Below, one piece after another: positions 51,882 through 61,333 of a DNA stretch of 64,000 bases. Under the pieces are notes generated by a model, which saw only the letters and a program-made list of their open reading frames with translations, did not search any database and had not been told where the DNA came from. This stretch comes from an uncultured Erysipelotrichaceae bacterium (lineage in GTDB: Bacteria; Bacillota_I; Bacilli_A; RFN20; CAG-826), in contig CADCNT010000002.1 of the NCBI GenBank assembly GCA_902802905.1, forward strand, positions 1 through 64,000, in the 5' to 3' direction. The position numbers and the translations under genes were made by a program. Numbering within the stretch: position 1 is the stretch's first letter; every line of letters begins with the position of its first letter.

Positions 51882-54800
51882 TGTTCACTCCACTTAGAAT
51901 TATTTCTGGTTATTCCTTCCTTAAAAGCGGACTAACCATGGATAAAATCACGCAATCAGTAGTCAAAAATAAATATGACGCTGCTGGTTTAGCGGATTTT
52001 AATTTTCTTTATGGAGTTCCTAGCTTTATTGAAGCCATGCAAAAAGCAGGTAAAAAAGCAATTGTAGGCGCCAGTGTTATTATCGAAGGCTACTCTTTAG
52101 TGCTCTATGTTTTATCTGAAGCTGGATACCGCAATTTAATTAAAGTTTCTGCTTTAGCGTCAAAAGATGAACCTGTCTACGATTATCTTAAAGATAACCA
52201 TCAAGGTTTACTTGGAGTATTAGAAGCTAACTATGGTGCTTTCATAGAGAAATTCATAGATGAGAATATCGCTAAAGATGTCGCTAGATTATCTAACCTT
52301 GTTGATTCTTTCTATATTGGGATCGAAAACAACAGCCCAAATGATTTCCCTTACACTGAAAAAGTTAGAGTATTTGCTAAAGAACATACTTATGAAACTG
52401 TTGCCTTCCCAAGAATTCTTTATCAAAAGAAGGATGACGCGATTATCTTAAATATCCTTTCTGCAATTGATAAAGGCGAAAAAATTGAAGAAAAACAAAT
52501 TGAAGGTGAACAATATTTTAAACCAATAGAAACTTACGAATCTTTATATAATAAAGAAGAAATCGAATTAACAAATAAAATTGCAAGTTTATCCTCCTTT
52601 GATTTATCTAAGAAAAGAGGAGAAATCATTCATTATCCAGTTGAAGACAGTGTCTATACTTTAAAACGTAATGTTTTTGACGGCTTAAAAGCTAAAGGAA
52701 TCGCGGATGATAAGCATATTGCTAGAGCAAAATATGAGATCGACACAATTATTGAAATGGGTTATGAAGACTATTTCTTAATTGTCTCAGACTATGTGAA
52801 ATACGCTAAAGAACATGACATTTTAGTAGGACCAGGTAGAGGAAGTGCTGCTGGCTCTTTAGTGTCCTACGCTTTAGATATCACTGAAGTTGATCCTTTA
52901 GATTATGATTTACAGTTTGAAAGATTTTTAAATAAAGCCAGAAAATCCATGCCTGATATTGATGTTGACTTTATGGATACATCAAGAGACAAAATGGTTG
53001 ATTATATGAGAGAAAAATATGGTTCTGACCATGTCGGAAATATTTGCACATTCCAAACCATCCAGGCTAAACAAGCCTTAAGAGATATTGGTAGAATCTA
53101 TGATTATCCAAGTAGACACATCGATAAATTATCAAAATCAATCACAGATAAAGTTACATTAAGAGAAGCATATAAGACTCTACCAACTTTTAAAAACCTA
53201 GTTGATAGCGATAAATACTTCCTAGAATACGTTTCTTTAGCCTCCAAAATTGAAGGCTTACCACGTCAAGCTGGTCTACACGCAGCTGGTGTGATTTTAA
53301 ACAAATCACCTTTAGAAGATGTTTTACCAGTCACTATTGATTTTGAAGATCACTACACTTCACAATACGAAAAAGATTATCTAGAAGCGCAAGGCTTCTT
53401 AAAGATGGATTTCTTAGCGTTAAGAAATCTCACAATCATTGATTATTGTTTGAAATTAATTAACGATAGACATAGTCTAAATCTTGATTTTTATCACTTA
53501 CCTTTCAAAGATGAAAAGATTTTCTCGCTTTTAAGAGCGGGACAAACCATCGGTGTTTTCCAACTTGAATCTTCAGGTATGAAAAACGCGATTAAAATCT
53601 TACAGCCAACCGTTTTTGAAGATGTTGTTACTTTGCTCGCTATCTTTAGACCAGGACCAATGGACAACATCAAAAACTATGTTGACCGTAAAAAAGGCAA
53701 AATTAAGCCAGTCTATCTCTCTGAAGATTTAAAAAAGATTTTAGCTCCAACATATGGAGTACTTATCTATCAAGAACAAATTAACCAAATCGCTCAAGTT
53801 ATGGCAGGATTCTCCCCTGAAAACGCTGACTTATTTAGAAGAGCGGTTTCACATAAAGAAAAAGCAGTATTAGAGTCGAGCAAAAAAGATTTTATTGCTG
53901 GATCCATTAAAAATGGATATAGCGAAGTTAACGCCACAAAGATGTTTAATGAAATCTTAAAATTTGCTAACTATGGATTTAATAAATCTCACGCAGTGGT
54001 TTACGCAATTATCGCTTGCCGCATGGCGTGGCTTAAATACTACTATCCACTTGAATTCTATGCTTCTATTCTCACCATTTCTTCAGGAGCGTCAGACACT
54101 AAATTTGGCGAGTATGTTGCTGAATTAAGAAGAAGAAAACTCAATGTTTTACTACCAAGCATCAATAAATCAAATAGAAACTTCCAAATTGAAGAAAAAG
54201 GACTTTTATATCCTTTAAGCATGATTAGAGGAGTTAATGTTGACGCGGTTAGCAAGATTATCGATGAAAGAATGGCTAGAGGTCAATTCACCGACTTCTT
54301 TAACGCAGTCAGTCGCTTATTTGCTATTGGCATTTCCGAAGGAGTTATGAGCAAACTCATTGATGCTGGAGCATTAGATGAATTCGGAAAGAATCGCGCT
54401 ACTTTAAGAGCTACACTCCACTATGCCTACCAATTAGCGGAACTCTCTTTAGATAACGAAGGTCAGCTTATTCTTGATGAAACACTTAATAACCAGCAAC
54501 AATACTTTGAGTCAAAAGATGACCCACTTCTAAATTTAAATTTAGAATATGAAGAACTTGGGATTATGTTATCTGATAATCCACTTAAATATAAAAAAGA
54601 CTTACTTGAGATCAATCATGTCGTTCCTCTTACCGATGTCAAAGACACTTATGGCACTGTTAACATCGCCGGAATTGTTTCTAGCGTGAAGACAATTAAG
54701 TCACGAAAGAACAACTCCACTATGGCGTTCCTAAAAATCTTTGATGATATGAGTGAACTTGAAGTTGTAGTCTTTGCCCGTGTTTATGAAAACACATTCT

Positions 54801-54904
54801 CTATTTTAGAGAAAAATAACATATTGCTTATTAAAGGTCGTTTTGACCAAAAAGATGATAAAGAATCCTTTATCGCAGATGAAATTACATTACTGGAGGA
54901 ATAA
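51881..54904 (+). CDS. dnaE: DNA polymerase III alpha subunit, DnaE type
   Basis: A 1,007-residue C-family polymerase. The PHP domain at the N-terminus has SGYSFLKSG where relatives have LHxHSxYS, so its metal site is degenerate. The palm shows GPGRGSAAGSLVSY and PDIDVDFMD with the catalytic Asp residues. A helix-hairpin-helix region, an OB fold near residue 920 (VNIAGIVSSVKTI) and no PolC-type exonuclease complete it. It probably extends primers or acts as the lesion-tolerant DnaE; PolC is not in the window. polA follows two bases later. Confidence 0.95.
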   Translation: MFTPLRIISGYSFLKSGLTMDKITQSVVKNKYDAAGLADFNFLYGVPSFIEAMQKAGKKAIVGASVIIEGYSLVLYVLSEAGYRNLIKVSALASKDEPVYDYLKDNHQGLLGVLEANYGAFIEKFIDENIAKDVARLSNLVDSFYIGIENNSPNDFPYTEKVRVFAKEHTYETVAFPRILYQKKDDAIILNILSAIDKGEKIEEKQIEGEQYFKPIETYESLYNKEEIELTNKIASLSSFDLSKKRGEIIHYPVEDSVYTLKRNVFDGLKAKGIADDKHIARAKYEIDTIIEMGYEDYFLIVSDYVKYAKEHDILVGPGRGSAAGSLVSYALDITEVDPLDYDLQFERFLNKARKSMPDIDVDFMDTSRDKMVDYMREKYGSDHVGNICTFQTIQAKQALRDIGRIYDYPSRHIDKLSKSITDKVTLREAYKTLPTFKNLVDSDKYFLEYVSLASKIEGLPRQAGLHAAGVILNKSPLEDVLPVTIDFEDHYTSQYEKDYLEAQGFLKMDFLALRNLTIIDYCLKLINDRHSLNLDFYHLPFKDEKIFSLLRAGQTIGVFQLESSGMKNAIKILQPTVFEDVVTLLAIFRPGPMDNIKNYVDRKKGKIKPVYLSEDLKKILAPTYGVLIYQEQINQIAQVMAGFSPENADLFRRAVSHKEKAVLESSKKDFIAGSIKNGYSEVNATKMFNEILKFANYGFNKSHAVVYAIIACRMAWLKYYYPLEFYASILTISSGASDTKFGEYVAELRRRKLNVLLPSINKSNRNFQIEEKGLLYPLSMIRGVNVDAVSKIIDERMARGQFTDFFNAVSRLFAIGISEGVMSKLIDAGALDEFGKNRATLRATLHYAYQLAELSLDNEGQLILDETLNNQQQYFESKDDPLLNLNLEYEELGIMLSDNPLKYKKDLLEINHVVPLTDVKDTYGTVNIAGIVSSVKTIKSRKNNSTMAFLKIFDDMSELEVVVFARVYENTFSILEKNNILLIKGRFDQKDDKESFIADEITLLEE

Positions 54905-54906
54905 AA

Positions 54907-57510
54907 ATGCCAAAGCTAACAATTATCGATGGTAACTCGCTTCTATTTAGAGCCTATTTTGCTACCGCTTATCCAGGAATGGAAATCATGCGTAATCAAG
55001 AAGGTATTCCTACTAACGCAATTTTTGCTTTTAGCAACATGATGAATAAAATCGTCGCTAACTTAAAAGAAGGCGAAGGTATCTTCGTGGCTTTTGATGC
55101 GGCAAAGCACAATTTTAGACATGATCAATTAGAAACGTATAAAGCCAATAGAAAACCAGCTCCTCAAGAATTAGTTGAGCAATTCCCAATCGCTAGAGAT
55201 TTTTTAAGAAACTTTGGCATCTTCCAATTTGAAGAAGAAGGATTTGAAGGTGATGATATTGCCGGCACAATGGCTAAAAAGGCTGAAAAAGCTGGTTATG
55301 ATGTCGTTATCTATACATCCGACAGAGACTTCCTCCAATTAGTGGACTCCAAAATCACCGTTAACATCATTAGAAAAGGTTTAAGTGACGTTGTCGCTAT
55401 GACCCCAGAACTAGTTAAAGAAACGTATGGTTTTGAGCCACTACAAATTATTGACTATAAGGGTCTAAGAGGAGATAGTTCTGATAATCTTCCTGGTATT
55501 CCAGGAATTGGTGAGAAAACCGCTGTTAAATTAATTGAAGAATATGGTAGCTTTGATAACATCATTGCCCACGCTAGTGAAATCAAAGGCAAGGTTGGAG
55601 AAGCTATTCAGCAAAACGCGGAGATTGGAAGAATCTCTAGAGATTTAGCGATTATCAAAACAGATATTGAATTGCCATTCTCTTTAGATGACACAATTTA
55701 TCAAGGCTATTCCTTTAAAGCCATCAATGAATTCTGTCAAAAGTATGGTTTAAAGCAATTCTTACTTAAGATTTCTCCAAAATGGAAAAAGAATGATGAT
55801 TCGATTTCTTTAGAAGTAGAAAAAGTAAGTTCTTTAAAAGGCTTACCATTAGATAAAGAGGTTGGTATTGCTTTAGACTACGAAAACTATGACGATTATT
55901 ATCGTAGTGAACTTTATGGTATCGCTCTAAGCGATAAAGCACATCATTATTACATTGCAATTGAAGACGCTTTAAAAGATGAGGTGCTTAAAGAAATCCT
56001 TAAAAATGCAGAGTATCATAAGTACTGCTTTGATTATAAAGCCATTAAGGTTGCTCTTAATAATCAAGGCATGGAGATTAACGGCTTAGAGTTAGATATT
56101 CTTATTGCCTCTTATTTAATCGACACCACTATTAAGAATAATCCAGTATCCGTGTTCGGCTTATATGGAGTGGGTATTGTTGATGAGAAAAAAGAAGAAG
56201 ATTTATCTTTATTTACTACCGAAAATCCATTCTTTGTTGGTCAAATTGCTTATCATAGCCTATCTTTAGCGGGCAAAGTTAAAGCAGAACTAGTGAAAAT
56301 TGCAACATTAGATTTATATAAATCAGTCGAATTACCTTTGATTGATGTTCTAGCAAATATTGAAATTGAAGGTTTCCCACTTGATATCAAAGTTCTAGAC
56401 GAATTTGGCGAAGCATTTAAAACTAAGCTAAAAGCAATCGAGGAAGAAATCTACGAATTAGCAGGAGAAAAATTCAATATATCTTCTAGTAAGCAAGTTG
56501 CAGATATTCTTTATAACAAATTACAACTCCCTGGAAATAGGAAAGATTCCACTTCCGTTGACCATTTAAAAGAGATTATCGATCTACACCCAATCGTGGG
56601 CAAGATTTTAGAATATCGTAAATATTTCAAGCTTATTTCTACTTATGTAGAAGGATTAAAGCCTCATGTTTATAGTGATGGTAAGATCCACGCTTGTTTT
56701 AATCAAGCATTAACACAAACTGGAAGATTATCTTCCTCTAATCCAAACTTACAAAACATCTCGATTCGCGATGAAGAAGGAAAAGCAATTAGAAAAGCCT
56801 TTTACTATCCAAACTATGAATACGAGATTCTTTCTCTTGACTACTCACAAATCGAATTAAGAATATTAGCCCATCTTTCAGGTTGCGAAGCTCTGAAAAA
56901 TGTCTTCCTTTCTGGAGAGGATATTCACACCGCTACAGCTAAGAGAGTTTTTAACCTAGAAGGAGAGCCAACCGCTCTTCAAAGAAGAAAAGCCAAAGCA
57001 GTTAATTTCGGCATTATCTATGGTATCAGCGACTGGGGATTAAGCGAGCAACTTGAGATTCCAGTTCAAGAATCTAGAAACATTATTAATAGCTTCTACA
57101 CAGCATTCCCAGAAGTTAATGAATTCTTTAAAGATATCGTCGCTAAAGCACAAAAAGACGGCTATGTTTCCACCATGCTTGGAAGACGCAGATATCTTAG
57201 AGAATTACATGATTCCAATTATCAAGTAAGAGAATTTGCAAAGCGCGCCGCAATGAATGCACCAATTCAAGGAAGCGCTGCTGATTTAATCAAAATCGCA
57301 ATGATTTCCACTGAAAACGCATTAAGAGCCGCTAAATTAAAAACGAAGATGGTTCTTCAAATTCACGATGAACTCATTTTCAAAGTCCCTAAAGAAGAAA
57401 AGGAGAAAGCCTATCAAATCATCAAAGAACAAATGACTAAAGCGATGGATTTATCCATTCCACTAGAAGTCGATGGTGGCTTTGGTGATACTTGGTATGA
57501 CTGTAAATAA
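54907..57510 (+). CDS. polA: DNA polymerase I
   Basis: An 867-residue family A polymerase. The 5' nuclease (AFDAAKHNFRHD, GFEGDDIAG, GLRGDSSDNLPG) is intact. The 3'-5' exonuclease segment (about 305-470) lacks the DxE metal residues, so proofreading is probably lost. The polymerase has motif A LSLDYSQIELR, motif B RRKAKAVNFGIIYG and motif C QIHDELIF. GGAGG precedes the ATG. It replaces Okazaki primers and repairs DNA. Confidence 0.97.
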   Translation: MPKLTIIDGNSLLFRAYFATAYPGMEIMRNQEGIPTNAIFAFSNMMNKIVANLKEGEGIFVAFDAAKHNFRHDQLETYKANRKPAPQELVEQFPIARDFLRNFGIFQFEEEGFEGDDIAGTMAKKAEKAGYDVVIYTSDRDFLQLVDSKITVNIIRKGLSDVVAMTPELVKETYGFEPLQIIDYKGLRGDSSDNLPGIPGIGEKTAVKLIEEYGSFDNIIAHASEIKGKVGEAIQQNAEIGRISRDLAIIKTDIELPFSLDDTIYQGYSFKAINEFCQKYGLKQFLLKISPKWKKNDDSISLEVEKVSSLKGLPLDKEVGIALDYENYDDYYRSELYGIALSDKAHHYYIAIEDALKDEVLKEILKNAEYHKYCFDYKAIKVALNNQGMEINGLELDILIASYLIDTTIKNNPVSVFGLYGVGIVDEKKEEDLSLFTTENPFFVGQIAYHSLSLAGKVKAELVKIATLDLYKSVELPLIDVLANIEIEGFPLDIKVLDEFGEAFKTKLKAIEEEIYELAGEKFNISSSKQVADILYNKLQLPGNRKDSTSVDHLKEIIDLHPIVGKILEYRKYFKLISTYVEGLKPHVYSDGKIHACFNQALTQTGRLSSSNPNLQNISIRDEEGKAIRKAFYYPNYEYEILSLDYSQIELRILAHLSGCEALKNVFLSGEDIHTATAKRVFNLEGEPTALQRRKAKAVNFGIIYGISDWGLSEQLEIPVQESRNIINSFYTAFPEVNEFFKDIVAKAQKDGYVSTMLGRRRYLRELHDSNYQVREFAKRAAMNAPIQGSAADLIKIAMISTENALRAAKLKTKMVLQIHDELIFKVPKEEKEKAYQIIKEQMTKAMDLSIPLEVDGGFGDTWYDCK

Positions 57511-57512
57511 AT

Positions 57513-58925
57513 ATGCCTGAACTACCAGAAGTTGAAACAGTTAAAAACATTCTTCTACCAGTCGTAAAAGGTCGTAAGATCATTAAGATTGATGTTTTAA
57601 GATCGTCTATTATTGAAGGGGATATTAATGAATTTGTTTCTAACCTTCAAGGTGAAACTTTTAACGACATTACTAGAATTGGTAAATACATGATTTTTCA
57701 TCTCACCAATAATAAGGTGATGCTTTCCCATTTACGTATGGAAGGTAAGTACTATGAATTCATAGAAAACGAAGAAAACAGTAAATACGCTAGAGTGGTT
57801 TTCCATTTTGATAATGGGCATAAACTTTGCTATGACGATTCAAGAACTTTTGGGATTTTGAAACTATTAAGTGAAGAAAACTATATGCAAGATGAAATGA
57901 TTGCTAAACTCGGTCCAGAACCATTTGTGATTAACGATGTTTCATCTCTGATGAAGAAAACCAAAAAATTAAGAAAACCAATTAAATCTACTTTGTTAGA
58001 TCAAACTCTAATGACCGGATTAGGAAACATTTATGTTGATGAAGTCTTATTTGCTTGTAAGATTCATCCTTTAACTCCTGCTTGTCTCATTTCTAAAAAA
58101 GAATGGGAAGCGATTGTAGAAAACGCGAAAGCAATTTTAAATAACGCGATTCAAGCAGGTGGCTCCACTATTAAGAGTTATCATCCAGGTAAAGATATCG
58201 ATGGCAATTTCCAAACTAGACTAAAAGTCTACGGCAAAGCCGGAGAAATGTGCGCTGCCTGTAAAAGCAGAGAATATCGTTTTATTAAGGTAGGTGGAAG
58301 AGGCACCACTTTCTGTCCTAACTGCCAAAAGAAAAAAGGTGCTCCAATTACTGTAGCAATTACTGGCAAAATTGCGTCCGGAAAATCCACCGCTACTGAA
58401 ACATTTGCCTTAAAAGGATATGATACTTTATCTAGTGATAAGGTTGTATCCGAGCTTTATGAAAGAAAAGATGTCGCCCATAAAATTGAACAACTTTTAG
58501 GAATTGAATTTCATCAAGATAAAGTAGATAAAGCGATTTTAAGAAATCATCTTTTAACACATCCAAAGGATAAAAGAAAATTAGAAAGATTTGTGCATCC
58601 ACTTGTTGCCAAAGAAATTATTAATTTCTTAGATGACTCAAAATCTAAGATTCAAGTTGTGGAAGTTCCACTTCTATTTGAATCCAAATTAGATTCACTT
58701 TTTGATGTGATAATCGTCATTGATATCTCTGAAGAAAAACAAAGTGAACTCATTGCTGCTAGAGACAAAGATAAAGCACTTTATCTTAAAGAAATTAATA
58801 AGACTAATCAAATCGATAAAAATAAAAATAAGGCAAGTTACCTTATTTCTAATAATTCTAATAAAAATATATTTATTAAAGAGATTAACAAAGTAATTAC
58901 TGAGCTAGAAGGCTTGGCAGATTAA
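57513..58925 (+). CDS. Fused MutM (Fpg) glycosylase and CoaE dephospho-CoA kinase
   Basis: A 470-residue fusion. Residues 1-about 272 are a formamidopyrimidine-DNA glycosylase: MPELPEVETV with catalytic Pro2, MLSHLRMEGK, TRLKVYG, and a C-terminal zinc finger C..C/C..C. The chain then continues without a stop into CoaE: P-loop GKIASGKST (near residue 286), RKLERFVHP, VEVPLLFES and NKASYLISNN. The lid and tail are present, but the DAD-like motif reads SSDK. In Bacilli mutM and coaE are often neighbours, so the fusion joins adjacent genes. It starts two bases after polA. Confidence 0.93.
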   Translation: MPELPEVETVKNILLPVVKGRKIIKIDVLRSSIIEGDINEFVSNLQGETFNDITRIGKYMIFHLTNNKVMLSHLRMEGKYYEFIENEENSKYARVVFHFDNGHKLCYDDSRTFGILKLLSEENYMQDEMIAKLGPEPFVINDVSSLMKKTKKLRKPIKSTLLDQTLMTGLGNIYVDEVLFACKIHPLTPACLISKKEWEAIVENAKAILNNAIQAGGSTIKSYHPGKDIDGNFQTRLKVYGKAGEMCAACKSREYRFIKVGGRGTTFCPNCQKKKGAPITVAITGKIASGKSTATETFALKGYDTLSSDKVVSELYERKDVAHKIEQLLGIEFHQDKVDKAILRNHLLTHPKDKRKLERFVHPLVAKEIINFLDDSKSKIQVVEVPLLFESKLDSLFDVIIVIDISEEKQSELIAARDKDKALYLKEINKTNQIDKNKNKASYLISNNSNKNIFIKEINKVITELEGLAD

Positions 58926-59802
58926 TCTCTTCTTTGCACATAATTGTTAAGAGTTGTCTAATCTGCTCTACTTTTGGTTTACTCATGTTACTTGTTTGAT
59001 ACATGGTGCAAATATCGGCGATTGAGTAATTACTTGTAATCATGGTAAATAACTTATTCTTACCTCTATAAGAGAGGATTGGGAATAAGACGTTATCTCT
59101 GACAAAGTCAGATTTAAATTCATTACCAAAGTCATCAAGAACAAGCATCTCACTATTTTTGATTCTATCTAATAACTCAGAAAACTTAGGACTCTTTTGA
59201 AACGCTAAATCGGTGAGTTCTTTAAATCTTTCAGGAACATCGATAAAGGAAATAGAGTCATAAGCTTTATTTCTAGCTGCATCAACACATAAGACGGAAG
59301 CAAAGAAGGATTTACCGGTAGACATATCACCTTTAACATAAATCCATTCATTGCTCTTCTTATCAAGAGCGGTCTTTTTGTATTTGAGCAAGATTTCTTT
59401 TTTGTTTTTACTTTGTAAATTACTAACATCTGTGGTGATGTATGTATCAAAGAATTCTTCACCAAAATCAATTAAGACAAATCTCTTTTTGAAGTTGATT
59501 TGCTCTAAATATTTTTTACAAGGAAGAATGTTTCTATCCACTACACCTTCTTCATAGGTGATGTTAGTCACTAAATATTTAGGATCCTTGTTGCAGTATT
59601 TTAAGCCTTTACAATTTTTACAATTTTTAATGTCTTCGGAGAAATCATAGATTTTAGGAGCGTTATCTCTAATATCTTGGTCAGACAAACCTAAAGCATG
59701 ACAGTATTTAACTGCGACTGGGTTTTCAAAGATTGAGTCTTCAATTTGTTTGAGATACTTTTCACTGATAGTGATGTTTTGTTCTACTGTTAATCTTTCC
59801 AT
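58897..59802 (-). CDS. dnaI: Primosomal protein DnaI (helicase loader)
   Basis: A 301-residue AAA+ loader. An N-terminal Cys cluster (CKNCKGLKYC..C) precedes Walker A GDMSTGKSF (near residue 160), Walker B MLVLDDFG, and an arginine-rich C-terminus. It loads the replicative helicase onto DNA with DnaB/DnaD. The start follows the DnaB stop by two bases, and the end overlaps the convergent mutM-coaE gene by 29 bases. Confidence 0.92.
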   Translation of the reverse strand: MERLTVEQNITISEKYLKQIEDSIFENPVAVKYCHALGLSDQDIRDNAPKIYDFSEDIKNCKNCKGLKYCNKDPKYLVTNITYEEGVVDRNILPCKKYLEQINFKKRFVLIDFGEEFFDTYITTDVSNLQSKNKKEILLKYKKTALDKKSNEWIYVKGDMSTGKSFFASVLCVDAARNKAYDSISFIDVPERFKELTDLAFQKSPKFSELLDRIKNSEMLVLDDFGNEFKSDFVRDNVLFPILSYRGKNKLFTMITSNYSIADICTMYQTSNMSKPKVEQIRQLLTIMCKEEINLPSLLAQ

Positions 59803-59804
59803 AC

Positions 59805-61070
59805 TTATCTGTCCTTAAAAAAGTCTAAGAGTTCGTCATCTTCTTCGTTTGTTTCAGTTTCAGAGGAGGATGTAACTTCCACTTCCTCTTCCACTTTCGG
59901 TGATTTTCTTCTCGCTTTTTTATTCTCCTTTACATAATTTTCGCGTAAATATTCCATCGCATCGATTGCGGTTTCAATCTTTTCTCTACTAAGTGAAGCA
60001 GCGATTTTCTCAGCACTGTACTTAGATAAGACGTTGTTGTTCATCTGTAAGACGAAGTCAATCAATACGTTAATAACTGGGTTAGGTAAGTTATAGTCTT
60101 TTGAGAGCATATCGATGATGTTTAAATCTGCTTTAGCAGGTTTAGTCCCATTTTGTAAGGCAGATAAGACATCTTTTGGACTAGCAACTTCAAAGAATTT
60201 AATCTTTGCCGCTAAGCCATCATCTCCCATGACTTTATTTTTATTTCTAGCGTTAGATTTTCTACTCGCTTTAGAATAAGTAACTTCGTTTTTAAAGTCT
60301 TCATTAACTTGTTTGAGGTCCACTCTTTTGCCTTTTTCTTTTTCTGGGTCGTAGCAATTGATAACTACATGAGCGGCGACAGTCTCACTAATGCCATAGA
60401 GTGTCGCTAATCTTTCGATTTCCTTCATCTCTTTTTTAGAGAAGGCGGTTTCGGCAATTTGGCTTTCACTCTTTAAGGCAGCGAAGAATTCTTCATAGAC
60501 GAATTCAGTGGAGACTTTTCCTTTATTTCTTCCCGCTAGAGCAGAAGATTCGCCGCTCGCTTTCATAAAGGCTGCATCTTCAAAGTCTGGATGGAAAACA
60601 TCATTAAATGATGAGGATACATCTTCACCGACTGGTTCGGCTTCATGGACTTCATACACTCTTTTGATTCTTTGGGCTTCAAAGTCACCTAAAGCTTGAA
60701 TCAATAAACCATATAAAAGAGTGTCATTAAAGAATCCTTTTGGGGTTTTTGGAGCTAGGATTTCATAGTGATAAATACTAAATCCATTCACTTTTTCTAA
60801 TCTAGTTTTTACTAAGCCAACTGCTTCAAGTACTTTTCTTGCTTCAGTAAAGGTTCCTGGGCTCATTTTCATTCTCGCTAAGAATTGTTCGTGAGAGGAA
60901 TATGAAAGCACTTTTTGGTTTCTAGCTTCGCTCCAAAATGAGAAATAGATGGCTAAGGCTATATAGCCGATAATTGGCTGATACAAGTTGGTGATCGTGT
61001 CTCGATCATAGTCTGCTAAAAGAGTTGAGACTTTGACTTCGAACATGTCTTTTTCTGATAAAATTACCAT
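59805..61070 (-). CDS. dnaB: DnaB/DnaD-family replication initiation protein
   Basis: A 421-residue helicase-loading protein of the Firmicutes DnaB type. The N-terminal winged-helix domain (VSTLLADYDRDTITNLYQPI) is followed by a middle region with a DnaB-2/DnaD C-terminal-like repeat (VASPKDVLSAL; NPVINVLIDFVLQMNN), and an acidic tail. The start at 61070 has GGGGAG upstream. It lies beside a cluster of DnaA boxes, so DnaA may control it. Confidence 0.88.
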   Translation of the reverse strand: MVILSEKDMFEVKVSTLLADYDRDTITNLYQPIIGYIALAIYFSFWSEARNQKVLSYSSHEQFLARMKMSPGTFTEARKVLEAVGLVKTRLEKVNGFSIYHYEILAPKTPKGFFNDTLLYGLLIQALGDFEAQRIKRVYEVHEAEPVGEDVSSSFNDVFHPDFEDAAFMKASGESSALAGRNKGKVSTEFVYEEFFAALKSESQIAETAFSKKEMKEIERLATLYGISETVAAHVVINCYDPEKEKGKRVDLKQVNEDFKNEVTYSKASRKSNARNKNKVMGDDGLAAKIKFFEVASPKDVLSALQNGTKPAKADLNIIDMLSKDYNLPNPVINVLIDFVLQMNNNVLSKYSAEKIAASLSREKIETAIDAMEYLRENYVKENKKARRKSPKVEEEVEVTSSSETETNEEDDELLDFFKDR

Positions 61071-61146
61071 CCTATTTTCTCCCCTTTGTTGAATTATTAT
61101 GCGGGGTATAAAAGCAAGTTTCAATTATAAAAATAATATTATTTTT

Positions 61147-61252
61147 TGTGGAAAAAGTTATCCACATTGTTTCCACAAGGATTTATATTAATATAAATCA
61201 ATCCACAATAAAGGAAAAATATAGAGTTATCCACAATGCATTTTGTGGAAAA
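61147..61252. promoter_or_regulatory. DnaA-box cluster around a 20-bp palindrome
   Basis: Perfect TTATCCACA occurs at 61158-61166 and 61227-61235. One-mismatch boxes (TGTGGAAAA) are at 61147-61155 and 61244-61252, and weaker boxes are near 61169 and 61199. Between them lies the perfect palindrome GATTTATATTAATATAAATC (61180-61199). The region is A/T-rich. It may be a replication origin, a DnaA-controlled promoter for dnaB-dnaI, or both. Confidence 0.8.
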
Positions 61253-61333
61253 TCTTATGATTTTATTTTTACACTTGCAAAAAACGAATTATAATATCAA
61301 CGTGCTATATAATAGCAAAAGAGAGAAAAACTT

